Both the position numbers and the translations under genes were made by a program. From Isotricha intestinalis (Eukaryota; Ciliophora; Litostomatea; Vestibuliferida; Isotrichidae): a stretch of 64,000 bases of DNA. Location: contig JAJJLU010000350.1 of assembly GCA_023807065.1 (NCBI GenBank), forward strand, positions 18,524-82,523. The letters run 5' to 3'. The notes under the pieces were generated by a model. That model saw only the letters and a program-made list of their open reading frames with translations, was not told the DNA's origin and did no database searches. Positions 36,674-48,100 of the stretch are shown piece after piece (the stretch's first letter is position 1; each line of letters begins with the position of its first letter).

Positions 36674-39442
36674 TTAATTATTATAATCATATTTCTGTAT
36701 TTTCCCACTGAAATCATTATTTTTAGTTATATTATCACTTAATTTAATAGGTCTTGAAATATTAAAAGCATTTGATAAGGATTTAAGTGTATAATTTATA
36801 CTAGAATTCTTATTATAATTTTGATTATTAGTAAAATTTTTTTGTAAATTAAACAAACTATAATTTTCACCATTATTATATTTTTCAATATAATTAGAAA
36901 ACATTTCTCCATTATTCATTAATGGTGTTTTAAAACTTTTAACCCTTTTTTTATTAATACTTCCATATTTTTGAAAAATATAATCAGTAACAGTAGTAGT
37001 TTTATTTAATATATTTGTATTAGTATTTTTTGCAGTTAAAATTTGAAAAGAACCAATAAAATAAGACCAATGCATTTTAAAAAATATATCTTCTGTTTGA
37101 GTATGAGAATCTACCATAATTTTTTCATTAGAAATTATTTTTTTTTTATTGTTTAAGTGTAAAGAATTAATACTTGAAGTTTTTATTTTAAAAGAAGGCA
37201 TTTGAGAAATTTTCTTTTTAATTTGAAGATTTTCTTTTTTTATTTCTGAAAAAAATCTATTATTATTTTTCTTCCCATCACTTGTGTTTAATTTAGGTAA
37301 AGCTAAATTTGTCGAAGTTAAATTTTTATTATTATTATTATTATTATTATCATTATTTATTTCTCTAAAAGTTGAATTTTTTTTCATATTTGAAAATAAA
37401 TTTGTTCTTTTACCATTAGATCTTTTTTTCTTTAATTTCTTTTTTTTTGGTTTTCGAGGTAATAATTTTCTTAATTCTTCCATATCTAAATTATCTCCAC
37501 TTGGATCACTTTCACTATCACTTTCAGAACTTATATTTTCTTCTTCACTATTTTTCTTTTTATTTTTATCATTTTTTTTATTAATAACATTATCAATATA
37601 TTCATTAAATTCACTTTCAATTTTCTGAATTTCATTTTCTCTTTTTTCTTTTAAAACATTATAATTATTTAAAATATTAATTCCAATTTTCATTTTATTA
37701 TGATAAAATAAATATAAAATTCCAATACAAATATCTCTTCCAATTTCTTTTAATTTTTCTACTGTAATATATTGATTTTTATATTTTCCGTTAACACAAC
37801 CAAAATAAGAAGTTTCTAAAGTAACAACATTTTCAATATCAAATTCCCTAAATAAATTTATTCTTCCAGTTCCATTTTTAAACTTAGGCATTTTAAAAGA
37901 AGATTTTTCAAAAGAAATAATATTACTAATTTTTCCACAGATAAAAGGAAAAAACTTACAATAAGAAAAATCTTCATTTTTATGATTAGCATAAAAGAAA
38001 GAATTAAAAGCACCAAAATGACCATGAAAATCAACAATACATTCAATATTATTTTTATGATTAAATTTCATAATTAATTCTTTAGAATAATAAATTTCAG
38101 GATGTAAAAATTCATCAGGATGACTCCATCTTCTATTCAAATCACAACCAGCAAAAGAAGTTCTTGTATTACCACAAATAACACCATCTACATTAATCAT
38201 TGGAATAATTTTAAAAATAAATTTATCTCTTAAAAATTTTGCCTCATCACTTTCACCTAATAAAAAATCTATTGCTCCTTTCATTTTCCATGAACCAACT
38301 GTTTCACTTGGATGTTGTCTTGCTAATAATACTATTCCTTTCTTTTTTATTGAATCTTCTTTATAATTATTTAAATTTGAATTATTTATTGTTATATAAT
38401 GTACTTCATTTCCTGCTAATGTTTGACATAATGTTTTTGTGTGAAAAAAAGGGTATTTGTTATTTTCATATTTTATATAATAATTTAAATCTTTGTTTAA
38501 ATCTGTATATGTATATGGAATACAATTTGCAAAATAAATTTCATCATTTTCATATTTTGATGTGTAATTAAAGGATAATGTATAAAAATATTGTCTTGTT
38601 CCTTTTGATAATCTATATAAATGATTTTTATAATATTTTACTAATTCTTTTGTGTGATGCCAACTTACTTTTTTTTCCTCGAATAATTTTTTCGAATAAA
38701 TCCATATTTTTATTCCATTTGAATATTTTGTTGATTGACGTAAAAGATTTAATATTGAAAAATTTACTGTTTTTCCTATTTTCATATTATTTACTTTAAA
38801 AAAAAACCATTGAGTATATCCTAAAGTATTAGTATCATTATGTAAAAAAAGTTGATATTTATCTATTTTATCTATATTATTTTCATCATCAAATTTTTCG
38901 GTTAAATATGCTAATTGTAAATTTCCACTTTCAAATTTACTTTCAAATATTAATGTATCTTCTAAGTTAAAACCATTATTTTTTATTAAATTTTCTGGTA
39001 AATAATCTTCTTCATTTATATTATTATTATTATTTTTTTTCTTTCTTTTAATTGTACTTTCAAATTCATTTAAATTAACAATATTACCAATAGAAACTTT
39101 TCCTTCTTCATTTGGTTTTTCTTTAGTATAAACTAATTTTTTTAACATTTTATAAGAATTAATATATAATTCAAAAATATTTTCTTGTAATAAAGTTTTA
39201 TAATTTTCTCCTTCATTTAAAGTAAATTCTTCTTCATATTCATTGTCACTTTTAAAATTAGGAAGTTCAATAATTGATATATTTTTACCAAATTTAGGTT
39301 GTTGAATTGGAATTACTTGTCTTTCAATTAAAGGATTTGCTGGAGGAAGTGCAATTGTCTTTTTTTTATTTAAAGAATCCAAATTTATTTTTAAATTTGG
39401 TCTAGAATAAAAATTTTGAAACACATTAGGCTTCTTTTCCAT
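36674..39442 (-). CDS. Cytosolic carboxypeptidase (AGBL/CCP, M14 family), likely tubulin deglutamylase
   Basis: The protein has 922 residues. The N-terminal CCP domain (about 160-320) carries FESGNLQLA and NDTNTLGYTQWFFFKV, hallmarks of the family. The M14 peptidase follows with zinc ligands His377 and Glu380 (QHPSE) and His473 (DFHGH), the INVDGV and DLNRRW substrate-site motifs and catalytic Glu543 (LETSYFG). Everything needed for activity is present. CCPs cut glutamates from the tails of tubulin and other proteins and so tune cilia and centrioles. The last 300 residues are disordered, Lys/Ser-rich, with an acidic ESDSESDPSGD patch. Consistent with the other ciliary genes in this window. 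I cannot tell which CCP subtype it is (side-chain or branch-point specific). Confidence 0.95.
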   Translation of the reverse strand: MEKKPNVFQNFYSRPNLKINLDSLNKKKTIALPPANPLIERQVIPIQQPKFGKNISIIELPNFKSDNEYEEEFTLNEGENYKTLLQENIFELYINSYKMLKKLVYTKEKPNEEGKVSIGNIVNLNEFESTIKRKKKNNNNNINEEDYLPENLIKNNGFNLEDTLIFESKFESGNLQLAYLTEKFDDENNIDKIDKYQLFLHNDTNTLGYTQWFFFKVNNMKIGKTVNFSILNLLRQSTKYSNGIKIWIYSKKLFEEKKVSWHHTKELVKYYKNHLYRLSKGTRQYFYTLSFNYTSKYENDEIYFANCIPYTYTDLNKDLNYYIKYENNKYPFFHTKTLCQTLAGNEVHYITINNSNLNNYKEDSIKKKGIVLLARQHPSETVGSWKMKGAIDFLLGESDEAKFLRDKFIFKIIPMINVDGVICGNTRTSFAGCDLNRRWSHPDEFLHPEIYYSKELIMKFNHKNNIECIVDFHGHFGAFNSFFYANHKNEDFSYCKFFPFICGKISNIISFEKSSFKMPKFKNGTGRINLFREFDIENVVTLETSYFGCVNGKYKNQYITVEKLKEIGRDICIGILYLFYHNKMKIGINILNNYNVLKEKRENEIQKIESEFNEYIDNVINKKNDKNKKKNSEEENISSESDSESDPSGDNLDMEELRKLLPRKPKKKKLKKKRSNGKRTNLFSNMKKNSTFREINNDNNNNNNNKNLTSTNLALPKLNTSDGKKNNNRFFSEIKKENLQIKKKISQMPSFKIKTSSINSLHLNNKKKIISNEKIMVDSHTQTEDIFFKMHWSYFIGSFQILTAKNTNTNILNKTTTVTDYIFQKYGSINKKRVKSFKTPLMNNGEMFSNYIEKYNNGENYSLFNLQKNFTNNQNYNKNSSINYTLKSLSNAFNISRPIKLSDNITKNNDFSGKIQKYDYNN

Positions 39443-39609
39443 ATAAAAATTATTTTTTAATTTTATATTTAATAATATTTATTTATAAAAAATTATAACA
39501 AAATTTAAATTAAATTTATTGTGAAAAAAAAAGAAAAATTAAATAATTGATTTCCTTTTTATTTTTAGTATTCTATATTTTTTCATTAAATTTAAAATTT
39601 GTGAAAGGA

Positions 39610-40233
39610 TTAATTTATTTTATAAATATCATAACTTTGGTTTTTTATTAAATTGTTATTTAAATTTTTAAATTGAGATATAAATTGATTTATTTCTTGA
39701 TTTTTTAACAATGTTTTCTTAAAACTATATTCATCATTATTTATTCTTTTATTTAATTCATGATTTTTTATTGATAAATCTTTTAATTCATCTTTAATAT
39801 AATTAATATTATCATTTAATTTAATTGTATTAATTTGTAATTTTTTAAATTCTTCAAAAGCTTTTGAATCTTGGTAAACACAATATGAATTAACTTTATT
39901 TTCTAAATCTAAACAAGTTTTTTTTAATTGTATAATATCATTTGACATATTTTTTAAATCATAATAATAAGGATTATTTTTAGTTTTTTCATTCCCATTT
40001 AAATCATATTTAAATGTTGTATTCATACTTACATTTTTTGCCCTTTTTAATATTTTTTCTTTTACTCTTTTATTTGCTACTGATTTCGCTTCTTTTCTTA
40101 TTTTTTCATTTTCTTCATTATTTTTTTCAATAAATTTTTTAAATAAAAAATCCATTTTTTGCGAACTTGGATAATTGAAAACTTTAGATGATTCTTCATT
40201 TTTATTTTGACTTTTGGAATTTCTTTTTGACAT
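39610..40233 (-). CDS. Small coiled-coil protein, unknown
   Basis: The protein has 207 residues. A basic N-terminal half (KNEEENEKIRKEAKSVANKRVKEKILKR-like composition, about 37-68) is followed by a coiled coil at about 93-195 with regular Leu/Ile spacing. No membrane segment, enzyme motif or signal is seen. The gene diverges from the next one by 303 bp and sits 167 bp from the carboxypeptidase start. I do not recognise it; a structural role is likely from composition only. Confidence 0.65.
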   Translation of the reverse strand: MSKRNSKSQNKNEESSKVFNYPSSQKMDFLFKKFIEKNNEENEKIRKEAKSVANKRVKEKILKRAKNVSMNTTFKYDLNGNEKTKNNPYYYDLKNMSNDIIQLKKTCLDLENKVNSYCVYQDSKAFEEFKKLQINTIKLNDNINYIKDELKDLSIKNHELNKRINNDEYSFKKTLLKNQEINQFISQFKNLNNNLIKNQSYDIYKIN

Positions 40234-40536
40234 AATTATTCAAAATTATTTATTTATTAAATTTCTTCATTAATAATTCATATAAAAATTTCAAGAGATA
40301 ATTTATTTTTTTTTAAACCAATTTTTACTTAAATAATTTTTATTTAAATTGTAATAAATTTGTAACTTTAAATATAATATTTACTTTCTTTGATAAATTC
40401 CTTGTTTTCTTCTTATTAAAATTATTTAACTGAAATAATAATCTTTCTTATCACTAAATCTAATAAAAAAAATTAAATAAAACATTTAATAGAAAATACA
40501 TATAATGATTTTTTTAAATAACAATTTTATTATTTA
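40234..40536. other. 303-bp divergent intergenic region
   Basis: A/T-rich, presumably carrying the promoters of both flanking genes. Nothing specific can be seen. Confidence 0.4.
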
Positions 40537-41382
40537 ATGGATGAGGAAAAAGTAGGAGATGCAGAACTTCAAAGTAAAATTATGATAACAGTAACAAAAA
40601 GACATGAACAATTAAATGAGATAAAAAAATATTATAGTATAAATAATACTGAATTATATAAAAATACAATAAATTTTGGTAAAAAAATATCATTAATAGA
40701 ACAATTATATACTAAATCAGATTATAGATTTAAATGTGAAAATATATTATCATTAGCATTATCATTAGGAAGAGTCATAGATTTAAATAATTCAATAAAA
40801 ACAATATTAATATCTTTAAAAATATTTGAAGAACATCAAATTTTTTTAAAAAATTTAGGATTAACAAAAAATTACATAACAAAAATATTTGAAAATAATG
40901 AATCAATACCTTTAACTCAAAATGAATTAATGAAAGAAAGAATAAAAGTAAATTCAGAAAATAATACTCCATCATTTAAAATGATAAGTGACTTTTATAA
41001 TTCTTTAAATAATAATGAAAGCAATTTTTATAAATATTTTGAGAAATATTTATCTTTTGAAGATCAAAAACAAAGTTTAGAAGATTATACTTCAATGTTT
41101 ACAAAAATAACAAGTGGAAGTTTTTCTCAAAGTTATAAATTTTATAGTAGAGTAAAACCATCTTTTGATTTTGATTATCCAAGTATTATTGTAACTGCTT
41201 GTGATATTTATTTTATGCTTTATACTAAAATGATTGATAAAGTTTGTTCTCATCAAAATGTTTTTATATATTTAAAAAAATTAGATCAAGAAATTGTTCA
41301 GCATTTTATTAGTGTTGTTTATTATGATTTAGATATTTTATCTCAGTTTTTATTTAATAAAGAAAAGGAGAGTTTAAATTAA
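40537..41382 (+). CDS. Helical protein of unknown function
   Basis: The protein has 281 residues, predicted almost all helical, without low-complexity tracts, membrane segments or enzyme motifs. Unlike most neighbours it is not Asn-repetitive and reads as a folded domain: conserved-looking stretches include ENILSLALSLGRVIDL (about 69), KIFEEHQIFLKNLGL and, near the end, FDYPSIIVTACDIYFMLYTKMIDKVCS. It probably belongs to a conserved eukaryotic family I cannot name. Codon choice shifts from A-ending to T-ending along the gene. It converges on the next gene with only 55 bp between stops. Confidence 0.75.
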   Translation: MDEEKVGDAELQSKIMITVTKRHEQLNEIKKYYSINNTELYKNTINFGKKISLIEQLYTKSDYRFKCENILSLALSLGRVIDLNNSIKTILISLKIFEEHQIFLKNLGLTKNYITKIFENNESIPLTQNELMKERIKVNSENNTPSFKMISDFYNSLNNNESNFYKYFEKYLSFEDQKQSLEDYTSMFTKITSGSFSQSYKFYSRVKPSFDFDYPSIIVTACDIYFMLYTKMIDKVCSHQNVFIYLKKLDQEIVQHFISVVYYDLDILSQFLFNKEKESLN

Positions 41383-41437
41383 AATATTTTAAAGAAATTT
41401 ATACATAATATTAATTATTATTTTTTTTTTGTTTTAA

Positions 41438-44149
41438 TTATACTTTTTTGTTTTGTCTTGTTTTTTCATATTTTTTTATAATATTTGCATCTGAGTTTAA
41501 TTTTATTCTTTGAATGTTATTATAACCTTTTTCAAATTCTTTAATTCTTTCTTCCTCTTTTTTTTCAAAATCTCTTATGACATCTTTATTTGTTATAATA
41601 TTTGAATTTCCTATACTTGTTATACTATTATTATTATTATTATTATTTTTATTTTTATTTATCTTATTATTTGTATCCAATTGTAATACATTATCTTTTT
41701 TTGTATTTCCGATTAAATGAGTAAATAATTCTTCATCATCTGAATCAATAATTCCACTTTTTTCTGCATTTTTAAATAATTCATTAACTTTCTCATTATT
41801 AAAATCATTACTATTATTTAATTCAACATTATTATTATTATCATTACTTCTTTCATTCTTTACATTTATAAAATGGTCATAATCATATTTTTTTAATTCA
41901 TCCCAAGTAATATTATCTTCTTTATCTTTTTGTAATTCTTTTTTATTCTTTTGTAAATTTTTATAACTTATTTCATTTTTTTGACTTATATTTTTAGATA
42001 AAATCTTATTTTGTTCATTAAATAATTTTTGTTTTTTTTGAAATAAAATATTTTTTTCTTTTTGTTCTTTTAATTTTTTTTCTAATTCTCTTTCTTCATG
42101 CCTTCTAAATAATATTTCTTGAATTTCTTTATTATTTCTTTCTCTACTTTTACTTCTTTTATCAATATTATTATTTTGAGGAAAACGAGAAGTAAGTTTA
42201 TCATGTATTCCAAAAGGAAGAATAAATCCAATCATTTTTTTTCTATATAATGATTCATCATCTATTTCTAAATATTGATAAAATTCTTCTATTAATTCCA
42301 TTTGAGTTTTATTATTTAAATTTATTAAATCTTCTTTTAATTTTAACATTTTCTCCTTTAAATCTTCTTTTGTATTTAATAAAAGAGATGTTTGTTTTTG
42401 AGGAGGAGATTTTTTTCTTAAATATAATTTTTTTTTTGGCTTTTCTTTTTTTTCTTGTTTTTTATGCTTTAATTCTTCTATTTCATTTTCTTTTTTTTCT
42501 TCATTTTCATTATTATTTTCTTCTTCTTTTTTTTCTTCACTTTCATTATTATTTTCATCTTCTTTCTTTTCTTCATTATCTTTATTAATTTCTTCTTCTT
42601 TTTTTTCTTCATTATTTTCTAAATTAGCATTCTCATTATTTTCTTCATTATTATCATCATTATTTTCATCTTTTTTTAAATGTATTTCTTTATCTTTATA
42701 AATAAATCGATTTTTTTTCTTTTCATCTTCATTAATTTCATCTAATTTCATTTGATATAATTTTTCCCTACTTAAAATATATTGTTTTTTTTCATCATTA
42801 ACAGAAATAGCAAGTTTAGGTAAAATTAATAAGAATTCATTAAAATTCATTTGTTTAGAATTACCAGCTGTTTTTTTAAATAATTCAACTAATTTATTCA
42901 TTTTAACCATAACTTTAAATTCAACACAAAATTTAGAAAATTCAGATAAATTTAAATGTTCTTCATTATGTTTCTTCGTATCAAAAGTTTTTCCAGAATT
43001 ATGTTGTTTACTATAAAAATAAAAAATTTCACTTAAAGCATTTCTTCTTAATTCATCTTTTGATAATTGACTTTTAGGAATTATTTTAGAAACACTTTTT
43101 AAATTTCTATTTGTAGTTAAATTACTTGATTTTGTATTTATTTGACTTATATTTGATGTGTTTAAACTTTCAGTTATTGTATTTAAATTTGATTTTTGAG
43201 GAGAATTTGAATTTTTCATTGAGTTTAATCTTGTATGAACTTTGTTTTTTTGATTTTTTAATTGTTTTATCATATCAAGTAAATATGTTGTATTTTCACC
43301 TGTTTGATTTTTTTCAATCACTAAATTTTCATAAAGTTGAATTTTTTGATTTATATTCATTTCTTCAAATAAAAGATTTTTAATTTTACCATTTTGTTCT
43401 TCATTAGGATCATTTTTTTCTAAAAATGAGATTTTTTTTAATATTTCTGAATCAAATAAAGTTTTTATTTCTTCATTTAATTCTTCATTTGAAGGTATAA
43501 TAACAATATTACTATTTTGTTGTAAATAATCTGCTATTATTAATGGAATTGTTTCTGAATATAAAAATTTGTCTGAATTTAATATTTGAATATCTTCTTC
43601 TGATATTTGATATAATGGACCTTCTAATTTAAAAAGTTTATTTTGTTCATTTATTTCTTCAGTTGTTTTTATTATTTTTCCTCTTCTATTATATAAATTT
43701 AGCTTAATTGAAATTTCTTCTTCTTTATTTTTATTTTCTAATTCCTTTTTCATTTCAATTTCTTTACTCTTTTTTTCATAAAAAACTGAATTATATTCGC
43801 TTATATGCTCTTTTATATAATTATATATATAGTTTATTATTATTTCTGTTTGTTTTTTATTTCTGTTATTTAAAAGATCAATTGTGAATAATTCACTATA
43901 TCTATTATATGGGATTATATAAAATTGAGATATTAAAGTTATACTCTTTAAAATTTGTGGAATTTTATTTATAGGTAAAACTAATAAATTTGAAAAAGGT
44001 TCTTTATTTTCTTGGTAAATTTGGTTAATTTGAGGTTTATATATTTCAAATTTTTTCTTTAAAATATATAATGAACGATATAAAATTAACATAAGAATAT
44101 TTTTTCTTTCTACATCAATTATATTTTCTTGTTCTTGACTAATAGACAT
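41438..44149 (-). CDS. Large charged protein with an EF-hand-like segment
   Basis: The protein has 903 residues. The N-terminal 110 are helical and hydrophobic enough to be folded (VERKNILMLILYRSLYIL...). Around 400-455 is an EF-hand-like pair (LSEFSKFCVEFKVMV and MNFNEFLLILPKLA) in which I see no canonical calcium loop. Residues about 490-590 are an acidic-basic array of EEKKEEENNNE type units. A segment LIEEFYQYLEIDD follows, then coiled coil and Asn-rich disorder. No family can be named; architecture suggests a ciliate cytoskeletal or membrane-skeleton protein. Acidic repeats can vary in length. Confidence 0.7.
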   Translation of the reverse strand: MSISQEQENIIDVERKNILMLILYRSLYILKKKFEIYKPQINQIYQENKEPFSNLLVLPINKIPQILKSITLISQFYIIPYNRYSELFTIDLLNNRNKKQTEIIINYIYNYIKEHISEYNSVFYEKKSKEIEMKKELENKNKEEEISIKLNLYNRRGKIIKTTEEINEQNKLFKLEGPLYQISEEDIQILNSDKFLYSETIPLIIADYLQQNSNIVIIPSNEELNEEIKTLFDSEILKKISFLEKNDPNEEQNGKIKNLLFEEMNINQKIQLYENLVIEKNQTGENTTYLLDMIKQLKNQKNKVHTRLNSMKNSNSPQKSNLNTITESLNTSNISQINTKSSNLTTNRNLKSVSKIIPKSQLSKDELRRNALSEIFYFYSKQHNSGKTFDTKKHNEEHLNLSEFSKFCVEFKVMVKMNKLVELFKKTAGNSKQMNFNEFLLILPKLAISVNDEKKQYILSREKLYQMKLDEINEDEKKKNRFIYKDKEIHLKKDENNDDNNEENNENANLENNEEKKEEEINKDNEEKKEDENNNESEEKKEEENNNENEEKKENEIEELKHKKQEKKEKPKKKLYLRKKSPPQKQTSLLLNTKEDLKEKMLKLKEDLINLNNKTQMELIEEFYQYLEIDDESLYRKKMIGFILPFGIHDKLTSRFPQNNNIDKRSKSRERNNKEIQEILFRRHEERELEKKLKEQKEKNILFQKKQKLFNEQNKILSKNISQKNEISYKNLQKNKKELQKDKEDNITWDELKKYDYDHFINVKNERSNDNNNNVELNNSNDFNNEKVNELFKNAEKSGIIDSDDEELFTHLIGNTKKDNVLQLDTNNKINKNKNNNNNNNSITSIGNSNIITNKDVIRDFEKKEEERIKEFEKGYNNIQRIKLNSDANIIKKYEKTRQNKKV

Positions 44150-44286
44150 TTTTCTGTTTTAAATCAATATTTCCAAAAAATTAACTGTTGGAAAAATATA
44201 AAAATAATTATTAAAAATATATATTTAAAAAAGGCAAAAAAATTTGTTATTTTATTAAGTTAAATAAAAGAATTTATTTTAATTCA

Positions 44287-45057
44287 TTAATAATATATGT
44301 CATTTCTCCCATAAAGTATATTTCTTTTTTTTTGATTATGACCAGAAAAATCAATCAATACTAAGAATAATTTATCGACTGAACAAAAATGAATGAAAGA
44401 AATATAAATAATACATATAAAATAAGATATGAATAATTCAGTTAAATTACAAAAAACCCAACTTGACCAAAAAATAATATAAATATTATGATAATGAAAA
44501 AAATGACAAATATAAGATATATAATTCATTAATTCAATATTAATTTTAGCAGTGAAAAATTCATGTGAAATATAATCTAAATGACTTATTAATGCTCCAC
44601 TAAACATTACTTGAATAATTTCTTTAGAAATTTTAAAACCTGTTCTTGTTCTTACTGGAAAAATTACTCTATCTAATATAAAATGATATAATATATATAA
44701 AGTTATATTAGTGAAAAAAAAACAACATCTTAATTTTTTTAAATATAAAAAAACCGATCTTCTAAACTCCAATCTTAATGTTGCATTTGAGTAAAAGATA
44801 TATAATATCCAGAAAAAAAATAAAAAATTAAATAATAAAGGAAATAAAAAATTATGTATTTTCAAAAAATTGATTCCTAAAATAAAATTATTTATATCTT
44901 TTGGTTTTATATAAAATATAATTTGAAAGAAAGTTCCTAAAACAATAGTAAAACCAATTAAGATCCAATACAAAGAATAAATCTTCAAATTTAAATTAAT
45001 AGAATGAATATTAATAACTTTCTTAAATTGATTTTGATTTGATTTTCCTTTATTCAT
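44287..45057 (-). CDS. Multi-pass membrane protein, unknown
   Basis: The protein has 256 residues. About six hydrophobic segments are visible: near 28-50 (LYWILIGFTIVLGTFFQIIFY), 70-90, 106-125, 146-163, 176-200 and 203-226. Several His residues lie in or near the membrane segments (ISHLDYISHEFF; ICHFFHYHN). A histidine pair in such a setting recalls FIT-type lipid phosphatases, but the motifs do not match well enough and I do not assert it. The N-terminus is basic. It diverges from the EF-hand gene with only 63 bp between starts. Confidence 0.7.
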   Translation of the reverse strand: MNKGKSNQNQFKKVINIHSINLNLKIYSLYWILIGFTIVLGTFFQIIFYIKPKDINNFILGINFLKIHNFLFPLLFNFLFFFWILYIFYSNATLRLEFRRSVFLYLKKLRCCFFFTNITLYILYHFILDRVIFPVRTRTGFKISKEIIQVMFSGALISHLDYISHEFFTAKINIELMNYISYICHFFHYHNIYIIFWSSWVFCNLTELFISYFICIIYISFIHFCSVDKLFLVLIDFSGHNQKKRNILYGRNDIYY

Positions 45058-45120
45058 ATTATAAAATAATAAAAATAAAATTTTTTAAATTAAAAAAAAC
45101 AATAAAGGTAAAAAAAAAGA
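45058..45120. promoter_or_regulatory. 63-bp bidirectional promoter region
   Basis: Two divergent start codons are 63 bp apart, the shortest divergent spacing in the window. The sequence is A-rich (several A-runs) and holds no nameable element. Overlap of the promoters is unavoidable if both genes start as called. Confidence 0.4.
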
Positions 45121-48100
45121 ATGTTAAAAAAAAATGAAAAAAATGAATATTGTTTTCCAAATTATGAAACAGAACAAATAAAAGAAGCATTTGATATTTT
45201 TGATATTAATAGGAATGGATATATAGGAGTAGATGAATTAAAGGAAATATTTACAATAATAAATGAAGATGTGACAGAAGAAGAATTAGATGAAATGATA
45301 GGATTAGCAGATAAAGAAGGAGATGGACAAGTTAATTGGTTAAACTTCTATGAATTTATTAGTGGAAATGGAATTACTGATGAAATTAAAAAAATGAAAA
45401 GAATGGATGATGTTGAAGAAAATGAAAATGATGAAGATAAAGATGTTAAGAAAAGTAATCAGAAATTTAAATTAATTGGAGAAAATAATAATTATCATTC
45501 TAATGATAATTCAATTTCTGTTAAAGATTCTATAAATAATTATTCTAATGTTGATTCTAAAAATAATAGTTATGTTAAAAGTAAAAATTTAGAAGATGAT
45601 GATAATAAAAGAAAAAAAGTTTCTCATTTTAGAGAAAGAGATAATAATTCTTTTAATGATAGTAATGACAGTAATAATAATAATAATACTAACAGTAATT
45701 TCAATTATAACACCAAAAGTAATTTTAATTATAATACTAAAAGTAATTTTAATTATGATGATAATGAAAATATTTTTGATGAAGTTGATGATGAAGAAAA
45801 GAAAAAAGATGATGAAAAAACTAATAATTTTATTGCTGAAATGTTAAAGAAAAAAGAACAAAATAATTTAGAAAATAATATTAATTTTATTGATGGTAAT
45901 GATTTTGAAAGAAGAAAACCTAAACAAATTAAATTAAAAGAAGTTAATTTGAAGAAAACTTATTCTTTGGAATCTAAATCTGAAAAAGATAAAAAAAGTA
46001 TTAATAATTTAGAAATGGATATTAATTCAATAAAAAATAAAATTTTTTTCAAAGGAAATTCATTTATTGATAACAAAAGTAATAATCAAAAAAGTGAAAA
46101 ATCTAAAAAATCAAAAGAGGAAGAAAAAGATAAAGAAGAAGATAACGAAGAAGATAATGAAGAAGATAATGAAAAAAAAGATAAAGAAGAAGAAAAAGAA
46201 GAAAAAGATAAAAAAGAAGAAAATGAAGAAAAAGATAAAGAAGAAGATAATGAAGAAAACAATGAAGAAGAAGAAAATGAAGAAAATAATGAAGAAGAAG
46301 AAAATGAAGAAAAAGAACAAAATAAATGTAAAATAGATAATAAAGAAAATAAAGAAGAAAAAGATTCTGGCAACGAAACTAATAATAATGATAATAAATC
46401 AAATGATGATTCAAGTGGTAATTCAAATAATTATAATAATGATAATAATAATGATAAAGACAATGATAATGATAATAATATAAAAGAGTCTAATATTGAT
46501 ATTAGTGAACTAAATAAAATGAAAACTTCATTTGAGAATATACCAGAAAATTCAAGAGAAGAAATAGAAGAATCAATGAATAAATCAGATCAAAAAACAA
46601 TTCCATTAAGTTCAAATAGAAATAAAAATAATAATAATAATAATAGTAATGGTAATAGTAATAGTAATAGTGATAATAATAATAATAACACTAACAATAT
46701 TATTAGTGAAAAAATATCAAATTCAAATTTAAATAAAAATCAAATTCCTTATAAAAAGGAAATAATAAGTAGAAAAACAGATGCATTTTTAGGTGATTTA
46801 ATTAATGAAAAACAAGAACCAATTATAAGAATAGAATCAAATCACCGATTAAATTCATTTAAATCTTTAAATGACATTCCAAAAAATAATGAAAATGAAG
46901 AAATTAATATAAGTCAAGTAAGTAAAGTAGATGTTTTAAATAAAAGTAAAAGTAAAGATATAAATATAAATATTATTCCAGAAAAAATAATAATTAAAAA
47001 AACAAGTTCAATAAATTCTAAAGAAAATAAAAATAGTGAAAATACTTCAAATAATAAAAATAATAGTAATTCATCAAAGGAAAAAAATTCTATGATTTCA
47101 ATTGGAAATAAAAAGCAACCAAGTTTAATTTCTTTTGAACATCCTTTAATTAATAAAATATATAATGAAAACACTTCTTCTCAAAATAATAGTAATTCTA
47201 ATAATATTAAAGAGAAAGTTGATTCTGATAAAAACAGTTATGAAAAAAATATTTCTGAAAAAAGTAAAATTTCTTCTAACGAATTTTCTGATAAAAAAAG
47301 TTCTGAAAAAAATGATAAAGTATCTGATAAAAATTTATCAGAAAAAGATAAATTTAGTAAAAATAAAATTTCCGACAAAATCTCAATTAAAGATGATATT
47401 GGTTTAAATCAAGATGATATAATAACTCAAAGATCAAAGAAATTAGATGAAGAAAATATAAATAATTCAAATAAAAACTCTATAATTAAAAGTAATAAAA
47501 GTTCAAGCAATAAAAGTAATAGTAATTCAAATAAAAATTCTTTTGTTGAAAATATAAATAATTCAAAGATAAAAAATGGAAATATCAATTCAATAATAAA
47601 AGAAACATTATCAAATAAAACAACAGAAAGAAAAATAGAAAACGATATTGAAAACGAAAATGAAAATGAAGAACAAGAAGAATCAATAAATGAAAATAAT
47701 ATATCTTCAAAAAAATCAATATCTAATAATGAAAATAATAATAATATTAATTCAAAAGAAGAAGAAGAAGATGAAGATGAAAAAATAGAAATAACAAAGC
47801 AAAATATAACAAATATATTAAATAAAAAAGATAACAAAGTTACTTCGATGATTCATAAAAATGCATTTAAATTAGATAAAGTTATTGAAGAAGACGATAT
47901 GATTAAAAGTAAAAAAAGTGAGAATTTTGAAATTAAAAGAGCTAATGCTTATCAGAAAGGAGATTCAACTATAATATCAAAAAATAAAATAAATAAACTT
48001 TTATTTCAAAAAGAAAAAAATAATTCTAATAATAATATTTTTCCTGATGATGTTGAAATAACAAAAGTTAATGCTAATACTTATCAAAAATTTAAAGGTA

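Noticed and set aside
44287..45057. FIT-type lipid phosphatase identity for the multi-pass membrane protein
   Set aside because: His residues near membrane segments are suggestive, but spacing and flanking motifs do not match well enough from reading alone.
46067..46373. Overlapping ORFs of poly-Lys, poly-Ser/Phe and poly-Phe on both strands
   Set aside because: They are other-frame readings of the acidic repeat in the 1167-residue EF-hand gene.
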